Assembly: GCF_022539315.1 (NCBI RefSeq)
Contig: NC_066315.1
Location: 125,523,374-125,587,373 of the forward strand
Direction: 5' to 3'
DNA: 64,000 nt
From: Serinus canaria
Taxonomy: Eukaryota > Chordata > Aves > Passeriformes > Fringillidae
A model generated the notes under the pieces. It was not told where the DNA came from, ran no database searches, and was given only the letters and a program-made list of their open reading frames with translations. The first letter of the stretch is position 1. Each line of letters begins with the position of its first letter. Made by a program: the position numbers and the translations under genes. Shown here piece by piece: positions 37,899 to 49,421 of this stretch.

Positions 37899-40109
37899 AG
37901 CAATCTTAGTTAAGAACAGAAAATAACATTTCTTTGCCATAGTATGGTGTCCTTTGAGTACCTGCTTTTTCCAAAGTACTGTGAGCGAACTGTCTTTATA
38001 CATTCAACATTTTTTATGTGGCACAAGCTTTTTTTTTTTTTTGTAATTATATTTGTGTTGTATTTCCCAGAACATCAGTTATTTCTCTTTTACGTGATTC
38101 TTTGTTAGACTTGGTTTTTTTTTTCCACTTGCAGGTATTGCAAGGGGTTAAAAGAGAATTATTTTCTGCTAACAGTACTGAAGTGTTTCTCAAGGGTAAA
38201 AACCTTATGCTAAGAGGTTGGTTCCACTGAGAGTCGACTGGGAGTGCAAAATCATATTTCAGTATTGCTGCTGTTATCTTTTAGTTGTGTATGATATCAA
38301 CTGGACTGGACTGATAATGCACAATTGTAAAAGAGGAAAAGGTTCAGCTGATGTTGCCCTAACCTGATGACATGAGATAACACTCTGAACATGTGCAGTA
38401 TGCTCTGATAAGAGAAAAAAACCAAGGGTAACCTTTCACATTTGTCCCCTCTGGAGTTCAGCGACTATTTTACTGGAATGCCAGATTTAGCTGATAATGG
38501 TACTTAACTAATTGTGTATTTCTTCAGAAGGAATATTTTATCAACACTCTTGAGAGCAGAGATACCCTTTCACTGATATCATATAAATGGAAAATAAAAA
38601 TGTCAGCTATTAGCATCTGTATAACTGAATGGCCCAGAGATCAACACAGTGTTTCCAGATTTCATGTAAAGCAGTTAAAGTGCTGGCAGCAGCCTCCCCT
38701 TCTTTCTCATGGCTCTTGGAATTCAGTCTCCCTCTGAAATTCAAGGAATTATCAATTTGTATTCCAGTGTTATGATTGTAGATCTCTCTGTAGAGGTGAA
38801 GGGATTCACCAGAAACAGGGAATTCTTTGTATACTGTTCTCCTTTTGAAAAAAATGCTAAAACTTGGCTCATTTTCTTCATGCATTTATTGTCATTAACT
38901 TTGGAAGAAAAAGCATGCTTGTTTGGTATTTTTCAGATGTGGAGCCAGCAGGGATCTTTCTGGCTGTGGATCTGTAAAATGATTTGAATTTTTTTGTGCA
39001 TTTTACTCTAGAGATTTGCAAGTTGGTTATCAGGAGTGCTGTGTGAATGGACATCATAAAATGGTTTATGACTGGGTTATGTTTATTTTGGGCTCCAAAC
39101 TGACATAATTAGGCTAAGGAAAATAGAACAAGTTTTCTAGCAGTTCAGATATTTCCTGGAAAGACATGTGTTGATCTGAGAAGTTTTCTAGGAAAATGTA
39201 GATCATCTTACTTTCAAAGCCTGGATATATCTAAAAGGAACCTGCCTGACTCTGACCTCAGGAGAAAATTTGCAGTTTTCAGTTAAGTAACAGGGACAGA
39301 CACAAATCTTCCAAACTGAAAATAATATATTAAATTATTTTGAACACCCTCCTGATGTTAATGCAGTATCAAATAAGAGTACATAAGGGTTAGAACCAGA
39401 TTTTATTCTGTGGTACATAAGTACACAGGAAGGCATGAATTTACTGTCTTCAATTATTGATTAATATAATTTAAGTTAATGGACAGAAAAATACAATGCA
39501 GTGGAAAGGTTTGAGGGAGTTTAATAGTATTGAGATTTGTTTAGTTAGCCATTAAAATGTAAATAAACAACTAACAGAATTGCCATTAACTGCCAATGAC
39601 TACTGAAATATGAACAATCATTTCAGATGGACATTGTGAGCTAGTGGATAACTTTTCCTTTAGTACCTTTGAACAGACAATATACTGATATAGTTGGTTG
39701 GAGTTCCATGTGTGACTTTGTAACTGTCAGACTAAATATCAAAAAACAAGGAAATAAGTGATTTTCTGACACAGAGTTTAAAATCTTAAAATTTTGCATC
39801 TTGTTTCAGCTTAGTAGCAACAGATTGTCTTGGCAAAACATCTTCCAAAGTGGTTAGTGGTAATGTTTTATAGAGTTTAGAATATGGAAATCTTTATGTA
39901 ATTTCTGTAAAGTCAATGTATATTTATTTTTCTTTCATGTAATTCTAATTTAAAAAAAAATCATTTTTCTAGTAAGAGGTGCAAAAGCAGTAAAAGATGA
40001 AAAATAGAAGCTTTGTTTCACTTCTTTTTAAATTTTCCGAAGAGCTTACATTATCTTCAGTGAGTTTAACTCAACTACAGCCTCAAATTTTTGAGCTGAA
40101 AACAATCTG

Positions 40110-40330
40110 GACATTTTATCCAGGAAATCATTTTCACACAGTTTTCCTGTTCTCTATTCCCACAAGTATGCTTAATTTCACCTGCTCAGTGAAGTCATTA
40201 GACTGCTGCACCTCTCTGGGTAATTTATTCTATTATTCAGCTGTGTTCACTGTAAAAATACCTCTTCCTGATAGCTAATCTGAATTTTAAATTCCAAGCC
40301 ATTTTTCTTTGTTTCACAGCTCTGAATCTC
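40110..40330 (-). mobile_element. Ancient CR1/L3-like LINE fragment, minus strand
   Basis: The plus strand shows 'CTGCACCTCTCTGGGTAATT', then 'TTCACTGTAAAAATACC' and 'GATAGCTAATCTGAATTTTA'. This order mirrors the CR1 3' region in reverse complement (...CTCTGGGCAAYCTRTTCC...CACAGTAAA...CTAATCTAAAT...). Divergence is much higher than in the other CR1 copies and no terminal octamers are left, suggesting an old insertion. Both edges are approximate. Confidence 0.65.
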
Positions 40331-40711
40331 TACAAATAGGTTTCTGCCTGTTATTTGACTAAACTATTAAAAAAACAATTTAAGAAAAAATAAATAGGTC
40401 TCATTGCATATCAGTTATAGGCACCCTTTCCTGTTTCATTTAAACTCACCATGGGGAAACCTAGAACATTCTTTAAAGGCCTTGACACATTCCATGTCTT
40501 TTAGAGGAAAGAATGAGATAGCAGTGGCTTATTAATAAATATTATGACAGCCCAAGAGCATCCTCTGGCAAAGACATCTCAAGGAGAAAGGACTTTAGAT
40601 GTCGACAACGAGGAAATGGAAATGACTGGGAGTTACAATATGGGAACAGGCTAAGGACACAAGGAATAAAAGGATCCAAGCAATAAATATAGAAATGGAC
40701 AGAGCAGTTTA

Positions 40712-40748
40712 CCCCCCCCAAACAAGCAAACAAATAAACAAACAAAAA
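40712..40748. repeat. C8 followed by (CAAA)n-like repeat
   Basis: Eight C residues followed by imperfect CAAA/CAAG/TAAA units. Confidence 0.85.
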
Positions 40749-41343
40749 GTACACCGTGTGTGAAAATCACCATAAGCTAAAAACAGTCCCAATACTGTTT
40801 TCTAGTGGATAGTGTGAAATTGTTTTTCATTAACAAGAGTACATTAGATTTTTGTTATTGTTTTCTAAATAATGTGATTTTCTCTGAAATGCTGTTGATG
40901 GCATTCTTAGTACTTCTATGTCATTTGCATGTAGAAATTTATTTTTGTTTTTAATTTAAACATTTATATATCAATGTCTTTACTTTTTAAAATATCTTTT
41001 GTTGGATTCAATCTATCTAAATTACATTCCTGGTCTGTTTCATCTTTTCAGGGATTAACAAAATTTATATTCTTCCTAGATGCTCACATTGTAATTTTTT
41101 AAGGGTTTTTTTGGGTTTTTTCCTGTTTGTTTGTGGGTTTTCTGTAGTACTTGTCAAAAGCAACTGCTCATAGCAATTTAATTTCATTTGGCAATCACCT
41201 TTAGAATTTTGGTGATTAACATGACAGATACTCAGTGGATCCAAAAACTCTTCCATTTTTATGCCTTACAACACCTCTACCTGAAACTACTATTTTTTAA
41301 CTTGAAATTAATATTCCTTTCTCTGGGCTTTTCTCTCATAATT

Positions 41344-41371
41344 CTTTTTTTTTTTCTTTTTTTTTTTTTTT
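41344..41371. repeat. T-rich low-complexity run
   Basis: Two poly(T) runs broken by a single C. No element is recognised beside it. Confidence 0.9.
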
Positions 41372-43645
41372 AATCAGAAGAAAAGTAGTGAATAATCATA
41401 GGCATTTTTTTTTCAGGTAGCAACATATGTGGGGAAAGTAATTTTACCCACTTCAAGAGTTTACTGTTCTAATGCTTTTGAGAGGCAAGTATTATTAGAA
41501 TATTCTTCGGCACCATATGACAAGGAGAAAATAATGTCATAATAACATATTTGGCAGTTCTGCTCTCCATCCTTGTAAAACCTAGTGGTGGCTTCTATAT
41601 GGCTTTAGATGATTCTAAAATATATTTATAGCCTGGCACAAAGCCACACTGTGTTCAGTGCCTTCTTATCAGACCTCTGGTGAGTCAGACAGGACACAAT
41701 TACTGAGCTGACTGCCAAGGTTCTGCTGTCTTTTCTGAACTGTGTGACCATTATTTTCAAGGGTAAAAGCTCAGCAGAATTACCAATAGAAATGACTTCC
41801 ACACATAGACACACTGCAGGAAGCTACATTTAGAGCAAGAGAAAGGGGACAGCAGGTTGGGCCCAAAGCCTGAGGCTTTCATAGTCTTGATTTCTACTTT
41901 GACTTCCCCATTGTCATTGCTAAGTGCACAAAACAAAATTTTTGAGCACAAGCTCTAATTTTCCCTGCAGTGGAGCAAAGAGAGTAATTCCTAGGACTCC
42001 ACATTTGCTGAAACCCCTCTTCTTATTCTTTTGCTTCCCCCTCACATATTTTCTGCATCTTTCAGCTCTGTGAACTTTATGGGATCAGGTTCACCACATT
42101 ACTGTCCTGACTGTTCTTGTCCTCCTAAGAAGCAAGGATTACTTGAAATGGAGATTTAGGTGCTGTAGTGGTCCCAATGGAAGCTCCTTTTTTGACTCTC
42201 TGACAGTGTAATCTGACTGATTTCTTTCAACTTTTTCACGAGATTTTGGACATAGATTTCATCCTTTTTATAATAAAATTTACCCAAAGCCTGAAATAAT
42301 TATATCATTAGAAATCCAAAATAAGAAGAGAGTTAGCAAGATGAATTTTTGAACTAATACTAAATTAATGAGCTCATTTAATATATGTACTGGGACTTTT
42401 AAATACTGCCTGTTCTAAAATGGTTTTAGAAGTACAGCTGGGGCATTTTAAAGTGATTCTTTATCATTAATAGCAGTTAAAAAAGATTTAGAACAAAAAT
42501 TAAAAAAATACATTCTCAGAGCAAAAAAAATATTTTTTTGTTTGTGGTCTCTCCAGGTAAACAATTGAGCTATTCCTCAAAACTAATTATTTAACATGGT
42601 TCCTTTATCCAATAAAGGTTTCTTGCCCATAGTTTCTGGTTATATGTTTTGGGTGGGACTATATAAATTAAATCACTTAGACCTGAAAAGACTATGAAAT
42701 AATGTAGTAACTAAAATTTCACCATGAAAGTTTAAGTGGTTGAATAAAAGATTGAATAATCAGAAACATTTAGTATAATTCTGCAAGAGTTCAAGAAGGA
42801 ACTGAAAGGAGAAAGGCAAAGACAATGGCAGAGTATTGAGATACTACAAAATACTTTATTATTAGAGCATTGTTTAATAGCATCTTACCATATACTCTGG
42901 AATATCTTGAAATTAATATTACAAAGTTTTAAAAATATAGATATTTTGCTATTTTGAGTAAATTTTTATCTGAGGCTAAGTATTATCAATATATTCTTTG
43001 TTTCTAGAGGAAAAAAATCTAATATGCTATCAGTTTATTTACCAGTGATAATTCTAGCAATGAGTAACCCATCAGTCAGGACAATGCACAATGGTCAATA
43101 CTGAGAATATTAACATCTCTGTGATTAAAAATCACTATGTGGTTGTGGCTTATGCAACTTTGATAACAGAAGAGAAGAAATCTTATTTTCTTTCTGCAGT
43201 AATTAGGTCAGTAATTAATATTTGCATAGTATTTATATTAAACTAGAAAATATGGCTGCCACATTACAGTCCTACAGACATAAGGACAGTAGTGTCCTAC
43301 TGTCATATCCCTCTTGAATGTAAAACTCAAATCTCATTATTGTGTGCATCTTCAGAACGCTTTTTCCTTTCCCCAGAAACATCTTCAAACATCTGTTTTA
43401 TTTATGAAAGTTGTAACCAAACCAGGAAAAATCACAGGAGCAAGAAAACTACCTCAAAACAAACATGTATTAGTTCTCACCTTTCCACTATCAGTCAGCT
43501 CTCCAAAGCCTTCTCTGTGCATAAGACAGGGATCAAAGGCATTGCAGAAGAAAATTTAAATTAATAATAAAAAATGAAGGGAGAAAGTATGCCCTAAGGA
43601 TGAAAATGGGTAAAAAATAAATAGGTTAACACCCCCACTCTCCTC

Positions 43646-43690
43646 CCAAAAAAAAACCCCAACCAAAGCAAAAAACAGATCCCAAAACCC
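43646..43690. repeat. A/C-rich low-complexity sequence
   Basis: An A run followed by CCCCAACCAAAGC-type sequence, low in G and T. Similar AACCAAACC-type patches occur at 46332-46392 and 62985-63060. Confidence 0.7.
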
Positions 43691-45657
43691 TAAAGGTTAC
43701 AAGACCCAAATGTGAAAGTTCTAGTTCTAGTAAGAATTAGCTTGCAGTGCCTAACATAAAATGTAGTGACTGGTTTGCTTGCATTCAAGTAGCTACAACA
43801 ATGAATTTCCACTTGCTTAACAGAGTTCATGCTTTCTTCTGTCAAACAGCACGTTTTGTGGTGAGATGAAAACTGGTGGGTAAAACCTTGGCATTAACAC
43901 GAAGGTATTCTCCCTTTGGAAGGTCAGAAACTGACATGGTGGAGAGTTTTCTGCACTCGAGGATCATCATCTGTTAAAAACCCCACTGTGAGATACTAAA
44001 AGCTCCTGGATGCCTACTGGTACATTCAGTGTAAAACGGTGAAGTCTGAAGGCTCTCTCAGCTGGACATGCTGAGTTGTAGTCAGTCCTCAACCCAAAGG
44101 AATTCCTTTATGCAACAAAACTGAGGATACTGAAAAGACTGGGGAAAAAAAAAGCTTTTCTTTATCTCAGTGCTAAGCTAAATAACAGCAGTTTCAGTTT
44201 AAGCCAGTAAATCATATTATGGCTGTCAAATGGGAGAGAATTGGTCAGAAAAGCTGAATTGGATTTCTCAGGCATTCATTTCTGAAAAAAGGGAAACCCA
44301 CAAGACCCTCTGCCATGAGTTTAAGTCCATATGGCAAATTGAAACAACTTGTTCTAAATTTCTTCTGAAGAGGAATCAAACAGTGGGTCTCTACATGTAC
44401 AAGATTTGAAGCAGTCATAATTTAAGAACAAATGAAATTGACTTGATTTTTTTTTTTTAAACTCAAGAGCTCCTTACAGTATACATGCTTAATGAAATCA
44501 TTAATTCTGAGGTCTGCTTTTCCCCCAAGGTGTGCAAGATTTAAAGCACAGTATCTACACCATTTGCTATAGACTTTTGTTCCAATATACTTCAGCGTCA
44601 GTAAGGGAAAAGGAGCCAAGTTTCCATATAACTTAATGGAGCTTATCGAAGTAAAATGAGTGTTACACAACACAGATTTTGCTGCATTTAAACAAAGTTA
44701 AATATTTTGCTAATTTAATTATTCATTTTTTTGACATTTCTTATAAAACAGGATAGTGTAAGAGGCATTGTTTTACAGAGAAATGACACCTGGTTTGGTG
44801 AAACAGAGAAACAGAGTCCAGCCATGTGGAAAGGCAAATGCCAACAGAAAACACGTCACACCATTGCTTAAACTACAAGAAGAAGAAGCTAAATTGTTCC
44901 ACAAGAAGCTTGGGACTGCAGGGAAAGGAAGCACTTATCTCATTGTGGTGTTCTCTTTATTCTCACAGTAGCCCTCAAAGATTAACCATCTCACCCACAC
45001 ATTTTTTTCTGTAGACCAGCATGCAGCAGTTAATTTTTTCTACTTGGCAATCCTCTTTTTTTTTCCTACTCCTTCTATTTCCTGTGTTATGACCTACTAA
45101 CAACTTTTTCCCCATAGAACAAAAAAACTATCAGTTTGCATGGTTTTTTTCTGAACATTAGACACCTTGAGAACAATTTTAATACATTATTAAAAGCAGG
45201 AATAATAATTTTCTGAGTTCCTTATAAAACACTTGAATTAGCCAAGATATTCTTTTGTTAAATACAATGGTAAAGGAAAGAGCCTTAGTATCCTTTCAGT
45301 TAGAGACCATTCTGTGTACCACACACAACAGGTTCCTCAGAACCTGCAAATTACAGCCTTGTCAGCAATTTCCTGTGAATAAAATAATTTTGATCATTCA
45401 GTTTTATTTTTTTTGTTTTTACCTGCCTTCTAATTCTGATTATTTGAGAATTTTTCATCAGCTTATTCCCTTACTCCCCTCAGTCCTCTTAACCATATCC
45501 CACCTCTTGGATAGCTAATTCAAAAGGTGTGGCTTCACATTTTACTTTATACAAAAAAACTGTTAATTGTCAAGGAAGGAGGTGATTTTTTTTTTCCTCT
45601 GGGTCTCCCATGCAGGCTAATCAGTGAAAAAGAAAAGAACCCAAATATGTATTTATT

Positions 45658-45697
45658 CACACATGCACACACATGCATGCACACACAGAGACACACC
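45658..45697. repeat. CA-rich imperfect microsatellite
   Basis: Interrupted CACACATGCA and ACACAGAGAC units. Imperfect and short. Confidence 0.85.
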
Positions 45698-45859
45698 CTG
45701 AACAAGTTCATATAACAAAAGATCTGATGTGAACAAGAGGTTGGGAATAAATGTTTTTAGGCCTGAGAAAGCTAAAGAGGGGAATATGATAAGTTATGGT
45801 CCTCTCATATAGTCAGATACATTCAAGGATGTAAACATAATGAAGCTGCATCCCTGTCC

Positions 45860-46200
45860 TGAGGATGGCTGGGATGGTGTTAACATTCTTCATAGTAGCC
45901 CATTTTTCATTTGTGCCTAAAGAACTACTAAAAAATCCAATGTTTTGGCTGTTATAGAACTGTGTTCACACAGCATCAGAGCTTTCTCTCTTTCCCACCC
46001 CAGGAAGTACACTGCAGAGGGGGGACTACTGGGACTGTTGACACAAACTGGCCAAAGGGAAATTCCATGCCATAGGTTTTCATGGTTAAAAATAAAACAG
46101 ATCATGGGTGGTGTTGTGGGTTGACTTCCAAGGTTTAGAGAATTGCTGGGCATCCATCTTCTGTTGGAGACAGTAAGTGATTTCCTTTGTTTCATTTGAT
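45860..46200 (+). mobile_element. Degraded LTR, 5' part, same broad family as the one at 27980-28468
   Basis: After a TG at 45860 the sequence 'GGCTGGGATGGTGTTAACAT' and 'TTCTTCATAGTAGCC' matches the start of the bird LTR type that usually opens with 'tgtgctggttttggctggga'. Later landmarks follow in order: 'GTGTTCACACAGCATCAGAG', 'TTTCCCACCCCAGG', 'CAAACTGGCCAAAGGGAAAT' and 'TCCATGCCATAGG', then an AT-rich block (AAAAATAAAAC, near 46088) at the place of the TATA box. The right edge is uncertain. The downstream R/U5 region is not recognised, so the LTR is probably truncated. The orientation is plus, opposite to the copy at 27980. Confidence 0.7.
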
Positions 46201-46331
46201 TTTGCTCCTTTCTTCACCTATGCAGCTGGCTTGAAAGAAACTTTGAATGGATTTTCCACAGTTTAATTTTTCAGCACAGCAGCTATGACAATAAAAGTGC
46301 TTATGCAAGATTTGAAACAAGCTGTTATTGG

Positions 46332-46392
46332 AAAAAAAACCCAAACCAAAGCAAAATAAAAATTAAGCAGAAAACCAAACCAAACAAAAAAC
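46332..46392. repeat. A/C-rich low-complexity sequence
   Basis: Runs of A with CCAAACC and CAAA units, almost free of T and G. Confidence 0.75.
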
Positions 46393-46444
46393 CTCCTGAC
46401 TATAAAATTTCTTTTATTTGTATTTTCCACAATGTTATGATTAA

Positions 46445-46477
46445 TTCACATTAAATTCAGCATGAATTTAATGTGAA
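46445..46477. repeat. Perfect inverted repeat, 15-bp arms, 3-base loop
   Basis: TTCACATTAAATTCA (46445-46459) is the exact reverse complement of TGAATTTAATGTGAA (46463-46477), with only GCA between. After a single extra A on the right side the complementarity continues for about two more bases. This is the longest perfect hairpin I noticed in the window and no recognised repeat explains it. Confidence 0.97.
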
Positions 46478-46824
46478 ATTGGGGTCATTTTCAGACCTGA
46501 GATACTTGTTCCAGACATTTGGTACTTGTTCTGAGGATAAGCTTTGACTGTTATGTTTATGTGAAGTCTCTTGAGCAATCTTAAGAATCAAAGTCCAGCC
46601 TACAAATTACACTTCCACTTTGTATCATGAAGGTTCCTTCTGGACATCTGATAATAAGACCTTTGAATACTCCAAACTGAATTCAAAATCAAATGCATCT
46701 ACAAAGCAATAGGTAAAACTGGAAGTAAGTACTCAAAATCAGGCTTTATGTCCAAAATAATTCCTTTGCAGCTGATGGAACTCCTCCCTAAATAAAGACT
46801 GTTTGCTATAATATTGTTCCTTTG

Positions 46825-47453
46825 TGTTGGAACTCAGGACATCCCTTTGGGAGTCCAGAGTTGCCAGGACCCTTGCCAGGGGTCTCAGGGACCCTGGCAC
46901 ACAGCCCAGAACACCAGTGGGTTTGAATAAGAACCATGGAACAAATTGCCACCTTTACATGAAGAGATAAAAGCCACAGCAGTTTAAGTAGTGTAATAAT
47001 AAAGGTATCACAGGGTGAAAATGTAGATTTTTGGATTTTTTGTATAAGGGTTTTGGGGGACAAGAGGGAGGGATTTGGGCATGTCTAGCCTTTCTTCTTC
47101 TTCTTCTTCTTCTTCTCTACCTCCATCTTCACTGGTGATGTTGGCACTTTTAGATTGGTTTAGAGTAGGAACTCACTGTCTAACTTAGGTGATAGGTATT
47201 GGAAAATAATTGTAAACATGTTATATGTGGTTTGTAGTATATGAAGATAACACCGCCCTGGGGGCAGGCAGAGTGCCTCTGGCTGTCCTGCTGAATGGAC
47301 CTCAGCTGGGCAGGGAGAAAATTTTATAGATATGATACAATAAACAGCCTTGAGACTGAAAACTGAAGAGCTTTGACTGATCCTTTGAACGCGTGGGCTG
47401 AAGCAGAGACTTTTAATACAAGCTGGGGTCACAAACCCTGTGGCCATCCGACA
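46825..47453 (+). mobile_element. Nearly complete solo LTR of a passerine-type endogenous retrovirus
   Basis: The element starts TGTTGGAACTCAGGAC and ends CATCCGACA, giving TG...CA ends over 629 bp. The blocks 'GATAACACCGCCCTGGGGGC', 'TGAATGGACCTCAGCTGGGC' and 'CCTTGAGACTGAAAACTGAA' match an LTR type I associate with songbird genomes. A polyadenylation signal AATAAA lies at about 47339, and a TTC repeat (47092-47115) typical of the type sits in the middle. The five bases to the left (CTTTG, 46820-46824) and right (CCTTG, 47454-47458) agree at four of five positions, consistent with a target-site duplication that has mutated once. No internal retroviral region adjoins, so this is a solo LTR left by recombination between two LTRs. 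Confidence 0.8.
47092..47115. repeat. (TTC)8 inside the LTR
   Basis: Eight perfect TTC units within the LTR, likely part of the family's own sequence and variable in length between copies. Confidence 0.9.
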
Positions 47454-48808
47454 CCTTGTGGCTCAAAAGAGACGGTTCTGTGAGACCCAGTCTTTCTTCA
47501 GGTGCCTTATTAGATAGCATCTATTTTGTACCACATTTTGTACATTGCTGAGCTTTACTGGTTTTCAACTACAAACACCTATCCATAAAATCTTGTTCAC
47601 ATCCTGCCCTGGCCCTGCCCTGGCTTGCTGAGAGGTATGCAAAACCAGTTACAGCTTTAACTCTGCAGCCCCTGGTGTGAAAATAAAGCACTTTTCTTCA
47701 CTGTGCCTTCAAACAGAGAACTCATAAGAAAGATCATACACTAAGAACAAAACAGTTAGCTTATTACACTTAAAAATAATGAAGTATTCATTGCAATGTT
47801 ATATAATATGTTTTAACATTCTTATTCCTTGCAAAAAGCAACAGGATATAACGCCTGTACTGATGTCACTAGACTGTCAATGCAATTGAATTTGCAATAG
47901 CTTTGTATTAATAAACATGGTATAACAAATGACATGTCTGGAATCTATGCAGATAAAAATACTTGTTTTCTACCTTGAAATAAAAAAAATAAGTACGTCA
48001 TTTTCTAAGCATTTGGCAAAAATTCCAGCCATATGTAACATAACTGCCACTACATAGTTTTATTTGCAAAAAGATTCACACAACTTTTTTCCTTGCCAGG
48101 TCTCTGATTTTGAATGAAATTATCAACTAAACAAGTTCTAAATTCTAAAGAAGGTTTCTAAATTCATAACAACAGCTGTACCCTTAATCTTGTAACTTGA
48201 ACTTCTTTAAACTGAAATCAAAGCCTAAATCCAAGAATTCATCTGCCTTAAACTCTGACTAAGTGTCTGTGCACTTCATTTTGCTGGTGTCAGTTCTTTG
48301 CTGTAACTCTGAATAAGAAACAGGATGTTTCTTTCTTTGTCAGATAATAAAAAAAAGAACATAAAACAACTGTAGGATCTCAGTGTAATTCTTGGCTTGC
48401 AGTAAAGTTTTGAATGTCATCTGACCAGAACAACAGGCTATAGAAACAGGCTTGTGAAGAAGATTGCTTACAGTTATTCATTGTAGGTATTTTTTGCAAA
48501 ATATATCTACTTGTCCAATACACAGGTAGATGAGACATGAAAGAAGTTTTCAGCTTCTTCTTTAATATCTGTGAGGATAAGATGCATTTTATCAGGGATA
48601 TGACAATCTAGATAAGTGACATACAGTCAAATTTTAATATCAGACCAGTATTTTTTTTTCTGACTTGGGAACTACACAAAAGATAACTTCATTTCTCCTG
48701 GTTCAATCCAATTAACTGGATTTAACTTCATAATAAATGACTGAAATTATATGGAATAGATTTTTAGAGACAGATTGTATTTTATTTCCTTTGTCTGAAC
48801 ATGATAAA

Positions 48809-48838
48809 ATATCCAAGGTATGCCTACACCTTGGATAT
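48809..48838. repeat. Perfect inverted repeat, 11-bp arms, 8-base loop
   Basis: ATATCCAAGGT (48809-48819) pairs exactly with ACCTTGGATAT (48828-48838). The arms contain a CCAAGG core, which makes this less likely to be a pure AT-composition effect than most palindromes in the window. Confidence 0.95.
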
Positions 48839-49334
48839 GAGATGCAGTAGGAGTGGCATTTTATAATGATTATGTCAATCTTTAAACCTAATGCCTAATT
48901 TCTACAAAAGGCTTCCAAGAGTTATTTGTAAGTTACTTATCCACACAGGTATGAATATTCAGTGGGACATTTATATAAATACCAGGAAATCCAAGTTCTC
49001 AAATGCATTGAAATCCACATAGTATTTTAGAGGACCTAGAAGGAAGACTTTTTTCCCAAGTAAGTTCAATTAACCACTATTTGTCTATATGAAGTTCAAG
49101 GAAAAACAATTGAAGAGGAAAACAATCCTTCAATATAGGAATTATGTTCATGACAAGCCTACATTCCCTCCTCCACACACCAAAGGGAGATTGAGTAATT
49201 TACACAGGAGGAGGAAAAAAACCTCGGCCATTACTTGGCAAATGCACATTTTAATGATTTCAACACATAGTGTGTCATCAGAGGAAGAAGAGACAAAACA
49301 TGTCCTAAGCTGCAATGCTGGTGAGAGACACCCC

Positions 49335-49421
49335 ACAGACAGACACAGGCTTGGTGTAACAAATTTAACTTGTGTTCCACAGACAGACAGACACAGGCTT
49401 GGTGTAACAAATTTAACTTGT
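49335..49421. repeat. 48-bp tandem duplication, two copies
   Basis: Bases 49335-49373 recur exactly at 49383-49421, a period of 48 bp with the remaining nine bases of the unit diverged. Because 48 is divisible by three, frames on both strands stay open across it (129 codons on plus, 49089-49478; 107 codons on minus, 49148-49471). The plus-frame peptide repeats RHRLGVTNLTC. Neither product has a known domain. This is probably a slippage duplication that happens to preserve frame. Confidence 0.93.

Larger units (their letters stand above)
28469..40109. other. Unique AT-rich non-coding DNA, 11.6 kb
   Basis: No gene, RNA gene or interspersed repeat is recognised. It contains the GGAA microsatellite (37775-37898) and a purine-rich tract (34822-34862). 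Open frames reach 97 codons (29832-30125, minus) with no family resemblance. A stretch at about 34200-34370 looks more complex and less T-rich than its surroundings and could be a conserved element, but that needs an alignment to judge. Confidence 0.55.
40331..45859. other. Unique AT-rich non-coding DNA with A/C-rich patches
   Basis: No gene is supported. Simple-sequence patches include (CAAA)n at 40712-40748, a T-rich run at 41344-41371, A/C-rich sequence at 43646-43690 and a CA-rich stretch at 45658-45697. The overlapping plus-strand frames near 43292-43564 and 44768-45014 have no recognisable features. Confidence 0.55.
46201..46824. other. Spacer between two LTRs, with a perfect hairpin
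   Basis: About 620 bp with no gene. It contains an A/C-rich patch (46332-46392) and the hairpin at 46445-46477. The start may include undetected remains of the preceding LTR. Confidence 0.55.

Noticed and set aside
37755..38003. 82-codon minus-strand frame with a Leu-Pro-Ser-Phe repeat
   Set aside because: It is the direct translation of the GGAA microsatellite and has no independent support.
47160..47447. 95-codon minus-strand frame
   Set aside because: It lies entirely within the solo LTR, antisense to it.
47600..47710. AATAAA in a 3'-end-like context right of the solo LTR
   Set aside because: A hexamer alone is not evidence; no upstream gene or matching LTR landmarks were found.
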